Below are positions 22,516 through 30,863 of a stretch of 55,432 nucleotides of DNA, in pieces. A program made the translations under genes and the position numbers. The stretch is from an uncultured Anaerolineae bacterium. GTDB lineage: Bacteria > Chloroflexota > Anaerolineae > Anaerolineales > Villigracilaceae. The notes beneath the pieces are model-generated. The model was not told the DNA's origin and did no database searches. It saw only the letters and a list, made by a program, of their open reading frames with translations. Each line of letters begins with the position of its first letter. The first letter of the stretch is position 1. Location: positions 1 through 55,432 of the forward strand of contig CAIVSQ010000011.1 in assembly GCA_903908605.1 (NCBI GenBank). Direction: 5' to 3'.

Positions 22516-23184
22516 TTAGTGCAAGTGCGTTTGGAAAAATATCTTTACTCGTTCCCAGGCGTCATTGGCAGCTTCGTGTTTATACACTTTGGGGTCGCTG
22601 TCGCGGAAGAAGGCGTGCCCTGAGTTGGGATAGACGATGATCTCGTGTTCGACGCCTACTTTGTCCAGTAACAGGTCAAATTGTTCGACCGTGCCGACCG
22701 GGATGGAAACATCCTTGTCACCAAACAGACCCAGTACCGGGCATTTGAGCGCGTCCATCTGGTCAAAGATCTGCTGCATGCCGCCGCCATAGAAGGTACA
22801 GACTGCGTCAATTGGACGGTTGATGCCCAGGAGTAAGGACATGCGTCCGCCGAAACAAAAGCCCACGCTGCCAATTTTTCCGTTACTTTGCGGGTCGTTT
22901 TTCAGGGCATCAAACACGCCCTGTAATTCCACGGCAGCCCCGGGCCCATATTTCTGCACCAGGCTCATGGCTTTCTCGTTATCACCCAGTTGGGCCAGTT
23001 CACCATGGTAGAGGTCGGGCGAAAATGCCAGGTAACCCAGGCCGGCGAAGCGGTCTGCAATTGACTTGGTTTGATCATCCAAACCCCACCATTCCTGGAT
23101 GACGATCACAGTCGGCCAGGGACCCTCATCAGTGGGACGGCTCAGGTAGCCGGGTAAATTATCAATTTGAACATATTCTGCCAT
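22516..23184 (-). CDS. Dienelactone hydrolase family protein
   Basis: Alpha/beta hydrolase. Catalytic triad Cys110 (GFCFGG), Asp158 (GDKDVSIP) and His190 (NSGHAFF), the Cys nucleophile being characteristic of dienelactone hydrolases. ATG 23184 gives 222 residues; it follows AAAGGAGAG at 7 bases, whereas the longer frame to 23283 adds an unrelated leader. No aromatic-degradation genes are nearby, so the natural substrate is unknown; many such proteins are general carboxylesterases. The next gene downstream starts 34 bases on and may be cotranscribed. Confidence 0.92.
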   Translation of the reverse strand: MAEYVQIDNLPGYLSRPTDEGPWPTVIVIQEWWGLDDQTKSIADRFAGLGYLAFSPDLYHGELAQLGDNEKAMSLVQKYGPGAAVELQGVFDALKNDPQSNGKIGSVGFCFGGRMSLLLGINRPIDAVCTFYGGGMQQIFDQMDALKCPVLGLFGDKDVSIPVGTVEQFDLLLDKVGVEHEIIVYPNSGHAFFRDSDPKVYKHEAANDAWERVKIFFQTHLH

Positions 23185-23304
23185 AACAAACTCTCCTTTG
23201 TGTCTTTCAAGAATAGCCAGTAACCGGGGTTTTGTCAATCGGGGTGGGTGGAAAAAAACGCCGCATGGGGCAAATCCGTACATGTCGCCGCAATTTGTCT
23301 ATGG

Positions 23305-23310
23305 TATGAT
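23305..23310 (+). promoter_or_regulatory. Candidate -10 of tsaD
   Basis: TATGAT preceded by TGG (extended -10), about 48 bases before the tsaD ATG; the -35 at 17-base spacing (ATGTCG) is poor. Confidence 0.35.
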
Positions 23311-23358
23311 TTGAGCTGTAAAAACCCATGCCCTTAGAGAAACAGGATCCCGATCGAT

Positions 23359-24387
23359 ATGAGCGTACTACCATCCGCACGCATTCTGGCCATCGAATCT
23401 TCTTGCGATGAAACTGCCGCGGCAGTCATCCAAGATGGCCGCTTGCTGCTTTCCTCGATTGTCGCTTCGCAGATGGAAATCCACGCCCGTTTTGGGGGTG
23501 TCTTCCCTGAAGTAGCCTCACGTCAGCATGTTCTCAGCATCGTTCCGGTTATTCAGCAGGCGCTCTCGGCTGCGCACCTGAGCCTGGCGGAGGTCGATGC
23601 GATTGCGGTGACACGCGGACCCGGGTTGGCTGGCTCGCTGGTGGTGGGGCTGAACGCCGCCAAGGGCCTGGCGTTGGGGCTGGATAAGCCGTTGATTGGT
23701 GTCAATCACCTGGAAGGTCATATTTATTCCTCCTGGGTGTACGAAGGCGGCCAGGAGGCTCCCCAAGCGCCCCAGTTTCCGCTGCTGGCACTGCTGGTTT
23801 CTGGCGGTCATACCGAGCTCAACTTGATGACTGACCACCTGACCTATCGTCGCTTGGGCGCCACGCTGGATGATGCCGCCGGCGAGGCTCTTGATAAAAC
23901 AGCCCGCCTTTTGGGTTTGCCCTACCCGGGCGGACCCTCCGTACAAAAAGCTGCCGAAGAGGGTGACCCACGCGCCTTTACTTTCCCCCGTGCGCGGACC
24001 GAACAGCCCTGGGATTTTTCCTTTAGCGGCATCAAGACGGCTGTACTGCGTGAAGTGCGTCGCATGCAGGCCGAGGGTACACCCATCCCGGTGGCAGATA
24101 TGGCTGCCAGTTTTCAATCTGCGGTGGTTGGTACTTTGTTGACCAAGACCCTGAATGCGGCCCGTGAATACGGTGTCAAAGAAATCCTGATTGCTGGGGG
24201 TGTCTCGGCTAACAAGGCCTTGCGAGAGGCTTTCCTGGGGCAGCAGGAGTTTAAGGTCAATATCCCACGCTTTGCTTACTGCACCGATAACGCTGCCATG
24301 ATTGCATCAGCGGGCTATTTTCGCTATGCTCTCGGGCATCGCTCCGGTATGGATATGGATGTTTTGCCCACCTGGCCGCTTTCTTGA
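23359..24387 (+). CDS. tsaD: tRNA N6-adenosine threonylcarbamoyltransferase
   Basis: Transfers the threonylcarbamoyl group to A37 of ANN-decoding tRNAs. 342 residues. Begins ILAIESSCDET, the metal ligands His117 and His121 lie in HLEGH, and the ASKHA-fold motifs SGGHTEL, GEALDKTARLLGLPYPGGP and AGGVSANKALR follow, with a terminal Asp ligand in YCTDNAAM. The partner enzyme TsaC lies convergent immediately downstream, an arrangement that places both halves of t6A synthesis together. The ribosome binding site is weak (AGGA). Confidence 0.97.
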   Translation: MSVLPSARILAIESSCDETAAAVIQDGRLLLSSIVASQMEIHARFGGVFPEVASRQHVLSIVPVIQQALSAAHLSLAEVDAIAVTRGPGLAGSLVVGLNAAKGLALGLDKPLIGVNHLEGHIYSSWVYEGGQEAPQAPQFPLLALLVSGGHTELNLMTDHLTYRRLGATLDDAAGEALDKTARLLGLPYPGGPSVQKAAEEGDPRAFTFPRARTEQPWDFSFSGIKTAVLREVRRMQAEGTPIPVADMAASFQSAVVGTLLTKTLNAAREYGVKEILIAGGVSANKALREAFLGQQEFKVNIPRFAYCTDNAAMIASAGYFRYALGHRSGMDMDVLPTWPLS

Positions 24388-24408
24388 CCGAAATGGTGCC
24401 ATGATATC

Positions 24409-24444
24409 AAAACCGCCAGGGTCTTATCCGAGGCGGTTTTTTGT
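24409..24444. terminator. Terminator between tsaD and tsaC
   Basis: AAAACCGCC (24409-24417) pairs with GGCGGTTTT (24432-24440) around a 14-base loop; T runs on the plus strand and the reversed A run make it usable from both sides. Confidence 0.85.
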
Positions 24445-24450
24445 TTAAGG

Positions 24451-25068
24451 TTATTCGAGGGCTTTCATAATTTCTGCGAGTGTGACTGGCCCTTCGCGCA
24501 AGATGACTGGGTCCTGGCCGGAGCAGTCCACAACGGTTGAGGCAATCCCACCTGGGGTGACGCCACCATCCAGGATGAGTGGAATTTTTCCTTCCAACTG
24601 TGAGAGCACCCCGAGGGCGGTGGCGGAGCTGCCCATGCCCGCCAGGTTGGCCGAGCTGACCGCCATTGGGCCGCTCCGTTTGAGCAGCTCAATGATTTCG
24701 GCATAATCGGGGATGCGCACGCCGACAGTCGGGAGCGGGGAGATAGCGTCGGGGACGTTGGCATGACGGGGCACGACGATGGTGAGCGGGCCGGGCCAGA
24801 AGCGCCGGGCGAGTTTATCAGCTGTTTCACTGACATTTGAGGCCAGCAGGTACAGCTGGGCGATATCGCCGATCAGGATCGGGATGGCTTTCTCACCTGT
24901 GCGTCCTTTGACGTCTGAGATGTGGCTGACGGCCAGGCTGTTGAAAGCCAGGGCACCAAGGCCATAGACTGTGTCAGTTGGAAAGGCTACGACCCCGCCG
25001 CCGTGTAATATCTCAAGGGCCAGCGGAAAGGCCAGCGGGTCACTGATGGGGAGTACGCGGGTTTGCAT
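24451..25068 (-). CDS. tsaC: L-threonylcarbamoyladenylate synthase (YrdC/Sua5 family)
   Basis: Makes threonylcarbamoyl-AMP from threonine, bicarbonate and ATP for t6A37. YrdC-fold motifs: GGGVVAFPTDTVYGLG, KGRTGEKAIPILI (Lys/Arg cluster), RFWPGPLT, VGVRIPD and AVSSANLAG. 205 residues, i.e. the short TsaC form without the Sua5 C-terminal domain. GGAGG lies 9 bases before the ATG. It follows prmC after about 40 bases on the same strand, repeating the prfA-prmC-ywlC order known from Firmicutes. Confidence 0.94.
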   Translation of the reverse strand: MQTRVLPISDPLAFPLALEILHGGGVVAFPTDTVYGLGALAFNSLAVSHISDVKGRTGEKAIPILIGDIAQLYLLASNVSETADKLARRFWPGPLTIVVPRHANVPDAISPLPTVGVRIPDYAEIIELLKRSGPMAVSSANLAGMGSSATALGVLSQLEGKIPLILDGGVTPGGIASTVVDCSGQDPVILREGPVTLAEIMKALE

Positions 25069-25107
25069 GACAGGTACCTCCGGGCGCAGTAGGTGAGACA
25101 GAGAAAA

Positions 25108-25956
25108 TCAAGTGTTGATCATGACCAGCCGGTCAAAGCCAGCCAGGTCGCGTTTGACGCGCACTGTGGCACGTGGGAAGGCCTCGAGAGCCAGTGCTGA
25201 GGCCGATGCTCCCTGGCGTTGTTCGATTTCCAGCAGGATCAGGCATTCTGTCAGGCTGGCGGAGGCAAGGTGTTGCAGCAGGTTTCTGATTAAATCCAAT
25301 CCATCTGCGCCACCGTCCAGGGCCAGGGTGGGTTCGCGACCGAAAACTTCCAACTCTGGCAGGGTTTCGGTGGGGATGTATGGCAGGTTGGCGCAGATAA
25401 TATCATAACTTACCTCGCCAAATTTATCGGGCAGCAAGTCGGCCTGTTCAAAATGTATGCGTTCGCTGACCCCATGGCGCTCGGCGTTTTGCAGGGCAAC
25501 TTGCAGGGCGGCTGGGGAGATGTCGGTGGCCACCAGCGAGGCTTGAGGTACGTGCACCGCCAGGCTGATTGGGATGATGCCCGATCCGGTGCCAACATCC
25601 AACATCCGGTAGCCCAGGGTTGGCTGGGCGCGAACATGCGCAAGGGCAGTTTCCACCAGCAGTTCGGTCTCGGGCCGTGGAATGAGGACATCTGGAGTAA
25701 CCAGGAAATCCAAGCCGAAGAATTCCCAGTGACCGAGGACATAGGGCAGGGGCATGCCGTCTTGCAAGAGTTTGAGGGCTGAAGAGATCGCCTGCTGCTG
25801 TTCAGGGTTCAATTCAAATTCTGGGTGACTGAATAGCCAGGCGCGGCTGTGCCCTGTTATTTCGGCCAGCAGCAGTTGAGCATCAAAGCCGGCGCTCTCA
25901 CCGGGTATCTGGGTGGCGAGCTGTCTAAGCATGCCTACCTGCCCGGGTTGAACCAT
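25108..25956 (-). CDS. prmC: Peptide chain release factor N5-glutamine methyltransferase
   Basis: Methylates the Gln of the GGQ motif in RF1/RF2. N-terminal helical domain (PYVLGHWEFFG, IPRPETE), SAM motif DVGTGSG at 120-126, and a catalytic motif reading NLPY (190-193) instead of the canonical NPPY. 282 residues. The ATG at 25956 has no ribosome binding site close by (AAGGAAGG lies about 20 bases upstream), and an in-frame stop just before it excludes a longer form. It follows its substrate gene prfA, separated by a terminator. Confidence 0.94.
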   Translation of the reverse strand: MVQPGQVGMLRQLATQIPGESAGFDAQLLLAEITGHSRAWLFSHPEFELNPEQQQAISSALKLLQDGMPLPYVLGHWEFFGLDFLVTPDVLIPRPETELLVETALAHVRAQPTLGYRMLDVGTGSGIIPISLAVHVPQASLVATDISPAALQVALQNAERHGVSERIHFEQADLLPDKFGEVSYDIICANLPYIPTETLPELEVFGREPTLALDGGADGLDLIRNLLQHLASASLTECLILLEIEQRQGASASALALEAFPRATVRVKRDLAGFDRLVMINT

Positions 25957-25989
25957 GTGCTTGAGCTTTCAATATTACCTTCCTTGGTC

Positions 25990-26015
25990 AAAAAGGGGCG
26001 ACGTTCAGTCGCCCC
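25990..26015 (-). terminator. Intrinsic terminator between prfA and prmC
   Basis: On the minus strand GGGGCGAC, loop TGAAC, GTCGCCCC, then TTTTT, starting about 7 bases after the prfA stop and ending about 34 bases before prmC. Downstream expression would need read-through or a separate promoter. Confidence 0.85.
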
Positions 26016-26022
26016 TCCAGTT

Positions 26023-27102
26023 TTAATCTTCGTCGTCTACCTCTGCGCTGCTGGAGAGCCGGTCGGCTTCGTCGCGGTTGGAGAGTTTTTCAATGAACAA
26101 CTCGATGTCTCCATCCATGACGACTGGCAGGTTGTAGGACGATACACCGATGCGGTGATCGGTGACACGTGACTGTGGGTAATTATAGGTGCGAATTTTT
26201 TCGGAGCGTTCGCCCGAACCGACCTGTGAGCGGCGCGTATCTTCCAAATCAGTGCGTCGTTTTTGTTCTTCGATTTCAAACAGGCGTGCGCGCAGGATTG
26301 ACATGGCGCGCAGTTTGTTCTGGAGCTGGGAGCGTTCATCCTGGCAGGCGACCACGATGCCGGTCGGCTTGTGGGTGATGCGCACGGCGGTTGAGTTTTT
26401 CTGCACGTTTTGCCCGCCGGCGCCTGCCGAGCGGTACACGTCAATTTCGATGTCGCTATCGGGAATGGTGACGGCGACATCCTCGACTTCCACCAGCACG
26501 ACTACGGTGGAGGTTGAGGTGTGAATGCGGCCCTGGGCTTCGGTGGCCGGGACGCGCTGAACACGGTGTACGCCAGATTCCCATTTCAATTTGGAATAAG
26601 CGCCCTTGCCCTTAATCTCGAAGATGACTTCTTTAAATCCGCCAATACCGATTTCGCTGGCGGAGAGGACTTCGGTTTTCCAGTGCTGGCGTTCGGCATA
26701 ACGACTGTACATGCGGAATAGATCGGCGGAGAACAGGGCGGCTTCGTCGCCGCCGGTGCCGGCCCGGATTTCGACGAAAACGTTTTTGTCATCGCGTGGA
26801 TCCTTGGGAACCAGCAGAGTCTTTAGATCGGCCTCAATTGCGGGGATCTTGGTTTCCAGTTCTGAAATTTCCATCCCGGCCAGCTCACGCATGTCTGGGT
26901 CCTTCTCGCTGGCGATTATTGCGCGGGCTTCCTCTAGTTGGCGCAGGGCCAGGCGGTATTCGCGCGCCTTTTCCACGATTGGTTCCAGCTCGGTGCGTTC
27001 CTTGTTGATATCGGCGGCCCGTTGGTAATCGTTGCCGATCTCCATCAACTGGTGGGTGAGTTCTTCGTAATGGTCTTCAATACCTGCGATGATATCTAGC
27101 AT
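26023..27102 (-). CDS. prfA: Peptide chain release factor 1
   Basis: Recognises UAA and UAG stop codons and triggers peptide release. The codon-reading tripeptide is PAT ([10 protein letters not shown]), which marks RF1 rather than RF2. The catalytic GGQ lies in [11 protein letters not shown]. The N-terminal coiled-coil domain begins [15 protein letters not shown]. 359 residues. The region before the ATG lacks a good Shine-Dalgarno and holds an 8-bp hairpin (27159-27178). The terminator directly after the stop limits cotranscription with prmC. Confidence 0.97.
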   Translation of the reverse strand: MLDIIAGIEDHYEELTHQLMEIGNDYQRAADINKERTELEPIVEKAREYRLALRQLEEARAIIASEKDPDMRELAGMEISELETKIPAIEADLKTLLVPKDPRDDKNVFVEIRAGTGGDEAALFSADLFRMYSRYAERQHWKTEVLSASEIGIGGFKEVIFEIKGKGAYSKLKWESGVHRVQRVPATEAQGRIHTSTSTVVVLVEVEDVAVTIPDSDIEIDVYRSAGAGGQNVQKNSTAVRITHKPTGIVVACQDERSQLQNKLRAMSILRARLFEIEEQKRRTDLEDTRRSQVGSGERSEKIRTYNYPQSRVTDHRIGVSSYNLPVVMDGDIELFIEKLSNRDEADRLSSSAEVDDED

Positions 27103-27158
27103 AAAATTTCACAGCTTCTTTTGAATTGCGCGTTTTGAATGATAAGTTAATCCAACCA

Positions 27159-27178
27159 GCGTGGCAGTTGTGCCACGC
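27159..27178 (-). other. Hairpin between the 46-residue ORF and prfA
   Basis: A perfect 8-bp stem (GCGTGGCA / TGCCACGC) with loop GTTG on the plus-strand reading. Neither strand has a T run after it, so it is not a standard intrinsic terminator; it may be an mRNA processing or stability element in the prfA leader. Confidence 0.4.
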
Positions 27179-27230
27179 GCGGGGATCTTTGGGTAGGTTG
27201 TAATGCTAAACCGGTGACCCGGTGCCTGAC

Positions 27231-27371
27231 CTAGAAATTTACCACCATGGAGAGCGCCATGGACAATATCAGGATTACTGCGATGAAACCAAAGATGACC
27301 TGGTTACGGCGGACTTGCTTGGAATGGTAATCGTTTTTTTCGATCTTGCTGTTTTTTGACTTGCTTGCCAT
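27231..27371 (-). CDS. Small single-pass membrane protein (46 aa), hypothetical
   Basis: Not recognised. The minus-strand frame from ATG 27371 to TAG 27231 encodes a basic, Lys/Ser-rich N-terminus of about 23 residues (MASKSKNSKIEKNDYHSKQV). One clear hydrophobic helix follows (VIFGFIAVILILSMALSMVV) and the protein ends almost at once. The charge layout predicts a cytoplasmic N-terminus. It lies between uvrC and prfA on their strand. A candidate promoter is 75-105 bases upstream; the ribosome binding site is weak (AAGGTG, 11 bases). The overlapping 90-codon frame at 27304-27576 has no protein-like character, so this shorter frame is preferred. Confidence 0.6.
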   Translation of the reverse strand: MASKSKNSKIEKNDYHSKQVRRNQVIFGFIAVILILSMALSMVVNF

Positions 27372-27445
27372 TGTTTTTATACACCTTTTTCTTTACTACG
27401 CCTTTGCCGGCGGGTATTTTCCTGGAATTCGCTCCAGTGCTCCCC

Positions 27446-27474
27446 ATTTTACCGTGATTCAGGCTACCTGTCTG
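27446..27474 (-). promoter_or_regulatory. Candidate promoter for the 46-residue ORF and prfA
   Basis: On the minus strand CAGACA (27469-27474, 4 of 6), a 17-base spacer and TAAAAT (27446-27451). The remaining bases between 27475 and the uvrC stop show no gene. Confidence 0.45.
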
Positions 27475-27642
27475 TATTGAGGGCGCTCCCGGTTCTTTTA
27501 TTGAGTGGTTTGCAGCCATTAGGCGGTTTTCGGGAGTTGAAATCCGGCGACTTGGGCGGGGGGTAGCCTGAAGCATCGCTGTTTGTTATTGAGGTGTCGT
27601 TATGGGCGTTTGGAGGAGATGGGGTTACCAACCGGGCTGGGG

Positions 27643-29514
27643 CTAATCCAGGTGGGCTTTGACGCTTTCTGCAGAGGCACGGGTCATCCCTTCGACCTGG
27701 GCAATTTCATCCAGCGAAGCGGCCATGATGCGCTCGACGGAACCGAAGTGCAATAGTAATTTTTTACGGCGGGCCGGGCCGATGCCGGGGATGGAATCGA
27801 GGCGCGAGGCCATGCCTTGCCTGGTACGCCGCGCGCGGTGGGCGGTGATGCCATAGCGGTGGGCTTCATCGCGGATGCGCTGCACCAGGTAAAGGCCTTG
27901 CGAATGGCGCGGCAGCAGCAATGGCTCAGAACGATAGGGGAAGAAGATCTCCTCTTCGCGTTTGGCCAGGCCAACTACCGGGACTCTTTCGTAGAGCCCA
28001 TACTGCTCGAGTACCTTGACTGCCCGGCTGAGCTGGCCCTTGCCGCCATCGATGATGATCAGGTCAGGCAGGAAGGAGAAGGATTCGTCTGGCTTGGAGC
28101 CGACCTGCCCGGCGCTTTCGGTTGCGGCCTGCCAGCGCTTGAAGCGGCGGGTCAGCATTTCTTCCATGCTGGCAAAGTCATCAGGTGCGCCGATCGAGGT
28201 GCTGTCTATGTTGAACTTGCGATACATTTTTTTGGCAGGCACGCCTTGCTCGAAGACCACCATGGCGCCAACCGTGGCAACACCCTGGGTATGCGAAACG
28301 TCGTAACATTCCATGCGATTGGGCGGCTGCTTGAGACCCAGTGCAGATTGCAGTTCAGCCAGGGCCAATTCCTGTTTATGGGTATCGGCCTGCCATTGAG
28401 ATCGCAGGGCTTGCAGGGTTTCGGCGGCATTTTCTGATGCCATCTGCACCAGTTCCTGCGGTTGACCACTCTTGGGAACCAGCATCTTGACCTTTTTACC
28501 GCCGCGCTTGGTGCGCAGCCACTGTGAGACGATCTGGGCTTCCTCAATTTGGTGGGGCAGCATCATCTGGTCGGGGATGGTAGCGGCTTCGGCGTAAAAC
28601 TGCTGGACGAACTGGGTCATGACTTGCGCATCAGTGGTTTCTTCGGTGCCTTCCAGGATGAAATACTCACGCCCAATCAGCTTGCCGCCGCGGATGAAGA
28701 AAATTTGCACACAGGCCTCGCCATCACTGCGCGCCATGGCGAGCACATCCGAATCGAGGTAGTCTGATGAGAACACCACCTTCTGTCGCTCTACAATCGA
28801 TTGGACTGCCCGCAGCCGGTCACGCAGGGCGGCTGCTTTTTCAAAGCGCAGCTCCTCAGCGGCATTGGTCATGTCTGCCTGCAGGCGGGTGATGATCTCG
28901 TCGCTATGCCCCGCAAGGAATTCCATCAAATCCGAAATCATCTGGCGATAGCCGGCCTGGTCAATCACCCCCACGCATGGGGCGGAGCACAGCTTGATGT
29001 CGTGGTAGAGACAGGAACGTTTGTCTAACCCGGTGATTTCGCGGTCACAGGTCAGGTAGGGGAAGATGCGCCGCAACACGTCGAGGGTCTGGTAAACGGC
29101 CCAGGCTGAGGTGTATGGGCCGAAGTAGCGCCCGCCGTCTTCGCTCATCATGCGCGTAACCGTGACGTGCGGGAAGGCCTCATTCCAGTGCACCTTGATG
29201 TAAGGGTAGCGTTTGTCGTCCTTGAGGCGGATGTTGTACTTGGGACGGTGGCGCTTGATCAGGTTCATTTCCAGGATCAGGGCTTCCAGTTCGGAGCCAA
29301 CCACGATCCATTCGATATGGGTGATGTCGCGTACCAGGCGGCGGGTCTTATTATCGTGGCTCGCATCGGCGTGAAAATACGAGCGCACACGGTTTTTTAG
29401 GTTGATGGCTTTGCCGACGTAAATGATCGTTCCGGCGGCATTCTTCATGATATAGCACCCGGGTTTGATCGGGAGGGTATCGAGGATGCCTTGCAGGTGG
29501 GAGGATATTTCCAT
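27643..29514 (-). CDS. uvrC: UvrABC excinuclease subunit C
   Basis: Makes the dual incisions in nucleotide excision repair. Domains in order: GIY-YIG nuclease (PGCYIMKNAAGTIIYVGKA, residues 18-36), the Cys-containing region (CLYHDIKLCSAPC), UvrB-interacting UVR segment near residue 210, RNase H-like UvrC domain (NRMECYDVSHTQG and IIDGGKGQL), and terminal helix-hairpin-helix (IPGIGPARRKKLLLHFGS). 623 residues. The start has no Shine-Dalgarno but a TAAAAT lies exactly 7 bases before the ATG, suggesting a leaderless mRNA. Confidence 0.97.
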   Translation of the reverse strand: MEISSHLQGILDTLPIKPGCYIMKNAAGTIIYVGKAINLKNRVRSYFHADASHDNKTRRLVRDITHIEWIVVGSELEALILEMNLIKRHRPKYNIRLKDDKRYPYIKVHWNEAFPHVTVTRMMSEDGGRYFGPYTSAWAVYQTLDVLRRIFPYLTCDREITGLDKRSCLYHDIKLCSAPCVGVIDQAGYRQMISDLMEFLAGHSDEIITRLQADMTNAAEELRFEKAAALRDRLRAVQSIVERQKVVFSSDYLDSDVLAMARSDGEACVQIFFIRGGKLIGREYFILEGTEETTDAQVMTQFVQQFYAEAATIPDQMMLPHQIEEAQIVSQWLRTKRGGKKVKMLVPKSGQPQELVQMASENAAETLQALRSQWQADTHKQELALAELQSALGLKQPPNRMECYDVSHTQGVATVGAMVVFEQGVPAKKMYRKFNIDSTSIGAPDDFASMEEMLTRRFKRWQAATESAGQVGSKPDESFSFLPDLIIIDGGKGQLSRAVKVLEQYGLYERVPVVGLAKREEEIFFPYRSEPLLLPRHSQGLYLVQRIRDEAHRYGITAHRARRTRQGMASRLDSIPGIGPARRKKLLLHFGSVERIMAASLDEIAQVEGMTRASAESVKAHLD

Positions 29515-29521
29515 AGGATGA

Positions 29522-29527
29522 ATTTTA
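29522..29527 (-). promoter_or_regulatory. Candidate -10 of uvrC (leaderless)
   Basis: TAAAAT on the minus strand, 7 bases before the uvrC ATG, with a 3-of-6 -35 (CCGTCA, 29545-29550) at 17-base spacing. Confidence 0.4.
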
Positions 29528-29626
29528 ACCCGAATTGGCGCTCATGACGGGTTTATACTTGCCCAGTCTGGAAGGACACCCAGGTAAATCGTTATATTTT
29601 ATTTGCCAATCTGGTAGGAGCGTGGC

Positions 29627-30172
29627 GTGGATGAGTTATTGGAACGAAAAGTGGCCGGGCTGCTGGGGGCACGTGGGTTCAAGATCGCTACAGCTGAATC
29701 ATGTACGGGTGGCCTGATCGGTCACCGTCTGACCAATATTCCGGGTTCATCCGATTATTACCTGGGCGGGGTGGTGGCTTATGCCTACCAGGCCAAGGTG
29801 ACCCTGCTGGGTGTCTCGTGGGAGACTTTGGGCAAACATGGTGCGGTCAGCCGCGAGACGGTGCTGGAAATGGCGCATGGTATCCGTGCTGCCCTGGGCG
29901 CGGACCTGGCGGTGAGTGTGAGCGGTATTGCCGGGCCGGGCGGTGGCATGCCCGGGAAGCCGGTTGGAACCACCTGGTTGGGTTTAAGCGCGGCGGACGG
30001 TGAATGGGCGCAGGTGTGGTGCTTTGCGGGGCAGCGCGAGCAAAACAAATATGCCGCTTCAGAAGCAGCCCTGGCGCTGGTATGTGATTATCTGCTTGGG
30101 CGACGTGACCTGGATCAGCTTGACCCGGCTGGCGGGCATGCCAGCCAATGCCCGGATGAATTCCTAAAATGA
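29627..30172 (+). CDS. CinA C-terminal domain protein (nicotinamide-nucleotide amidohydrolase type)
   Basis: Family enzymes (PncC) deamidate NMN to nicotinic acid mononucleotide in the pyridine-nucleotide salvage cycle. Signature motifs are AESCTGGLIGHRLTNIPGSS and SGIAGPGGG followed by KPVGT. GTG 29627 is preceded by AGGAG at 6 bases. 181 residues: only the stand-alone C-terminal domain, without the N-terminal MoaB-like half of full CinA. The next gene starts 7 bases after the stop, so the two form an operon. Confidence 0.92.
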   Translation: MDELLERKVAGLLGARGFKIATAESCTGGLIGHRLTNIPGSSDYYLGGVVAYAYQAKVTLLGVSWETLGKHGAVSRETVLEMAHGIRAALGADLAVSVSGIAGPGGGMPGKPVGTTWLGLSAADGEWAQVWCFAGQREQNKYAASEAALALVCDYLLGRRDLDQLDPAGGHASQCPDEFLK

Positions 30173-30179
30173 GGTTCTT

Positions 30180-30863
30180 ATGATGAAAACAGTGGTGCTG
30201 ATTTCCGCCAATGCTGAATGGCGTTCGATCAAGCGGCTTTTGCCGAATTACGAGGTGGAGAGTTCTCCACTTGGAGAGTGTTTTTCCCTGGAAGTAACGG
30301 GTCGGCCGGTGGTGTATTTTCATGGTGGCTGGGGCAAGATCTCTGCGGCAGCCACTGCCCAGTATGTAATTGACCGTTTTCAACCCGATTTGCTGGTCAA
30401 CCTGGGCACCTGCGGTGGTTTTGAAGGGCGCGTTGAGACCGGTACGATCATCCTGGTGGACAGAACGATCGTGTATGACATCATCGAACAGATGACCGAT
30501 CCGGATGAGGCCATTGCCGATTATTCCACCCGGATTGACCTGGAATGGCTGTCTCAGCCTTACCCGGCCCCGGTTTCGCGTGGACTGTTGGTTTCTGGCG
30601 ATCGCGACATTGTGGTGGGGGATATCCCCATGCTGGTCAATCGCTTTGGCGCTAATGCAGCCGATTGGGAATCGGGCGCGATAGCCTGGGTGGCAAATAA
30701 AAACCGCGTCAGGTTATTGATCCTGCGCGGTGTGACCGATCTGGTGGGTTCGGCTGGTGGTGAAGCCTATGGTAATTTTGAGCTATTTGAGCGGCGTACT
30801 GACCAGGTGATGGGGCAACTGACCGAGCAGTTGGGGGCCTGGATTGTGGCCGCAGGGGGTTAG
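30180..30863 (+). CDS. MTA/SAH nucleosidase-like phosphorylase-superfamily protein
   Basis: Nucleoside phosphorylase superfamily (PNP_UDP_1). Visible features are the HGGWGKISAAATAQYVID segment, NLGTCGGF (phosphate/ribose loop), the substrate-binding stretch AADWESGAIAWVA where MTAN proteins have DMEGAA, and LRGVTDLV where they have the catalytic Asp in R-x-x-SD. The Met to Trp change before Glu is unusual and may alter the substrate. 227 residues. Cotranscribed with the CinA-C gene, suggesting nucleotide salvage. The stop overlaps the convergent Nudix gene by 4 bases. Confidence 0.85.
   Translation: MMKTVVLISANAEWRSIKRLLPNYEVESSPLGECFSLEVTGRPVVYFHGGWGKISAAATAQYVIDRFQPDLLVNLGTCGGFEGRVETGTIILVDRTIVYDIIEQMTDPDEAIADYSTRIDLEWLSQPYPAPVSRGLLVSGDRDIVVGDIPMLVNRFGANAADWESGAIAWVANKNRVRLLILRGVTDLVGSAGGEAYGNFELFERRTDQVMGQLTEQLGAWIVAAGG

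Noticed and set aside
27304-27576. 90-codon minus-strand open frame between uvrC and prfA
   Set aside because: Composition is not protein-like (Pro/Lys/Arg-rich without structure), it has no ribosome binding site, and it overlaps the better supported 46-residue membrane protein frame.
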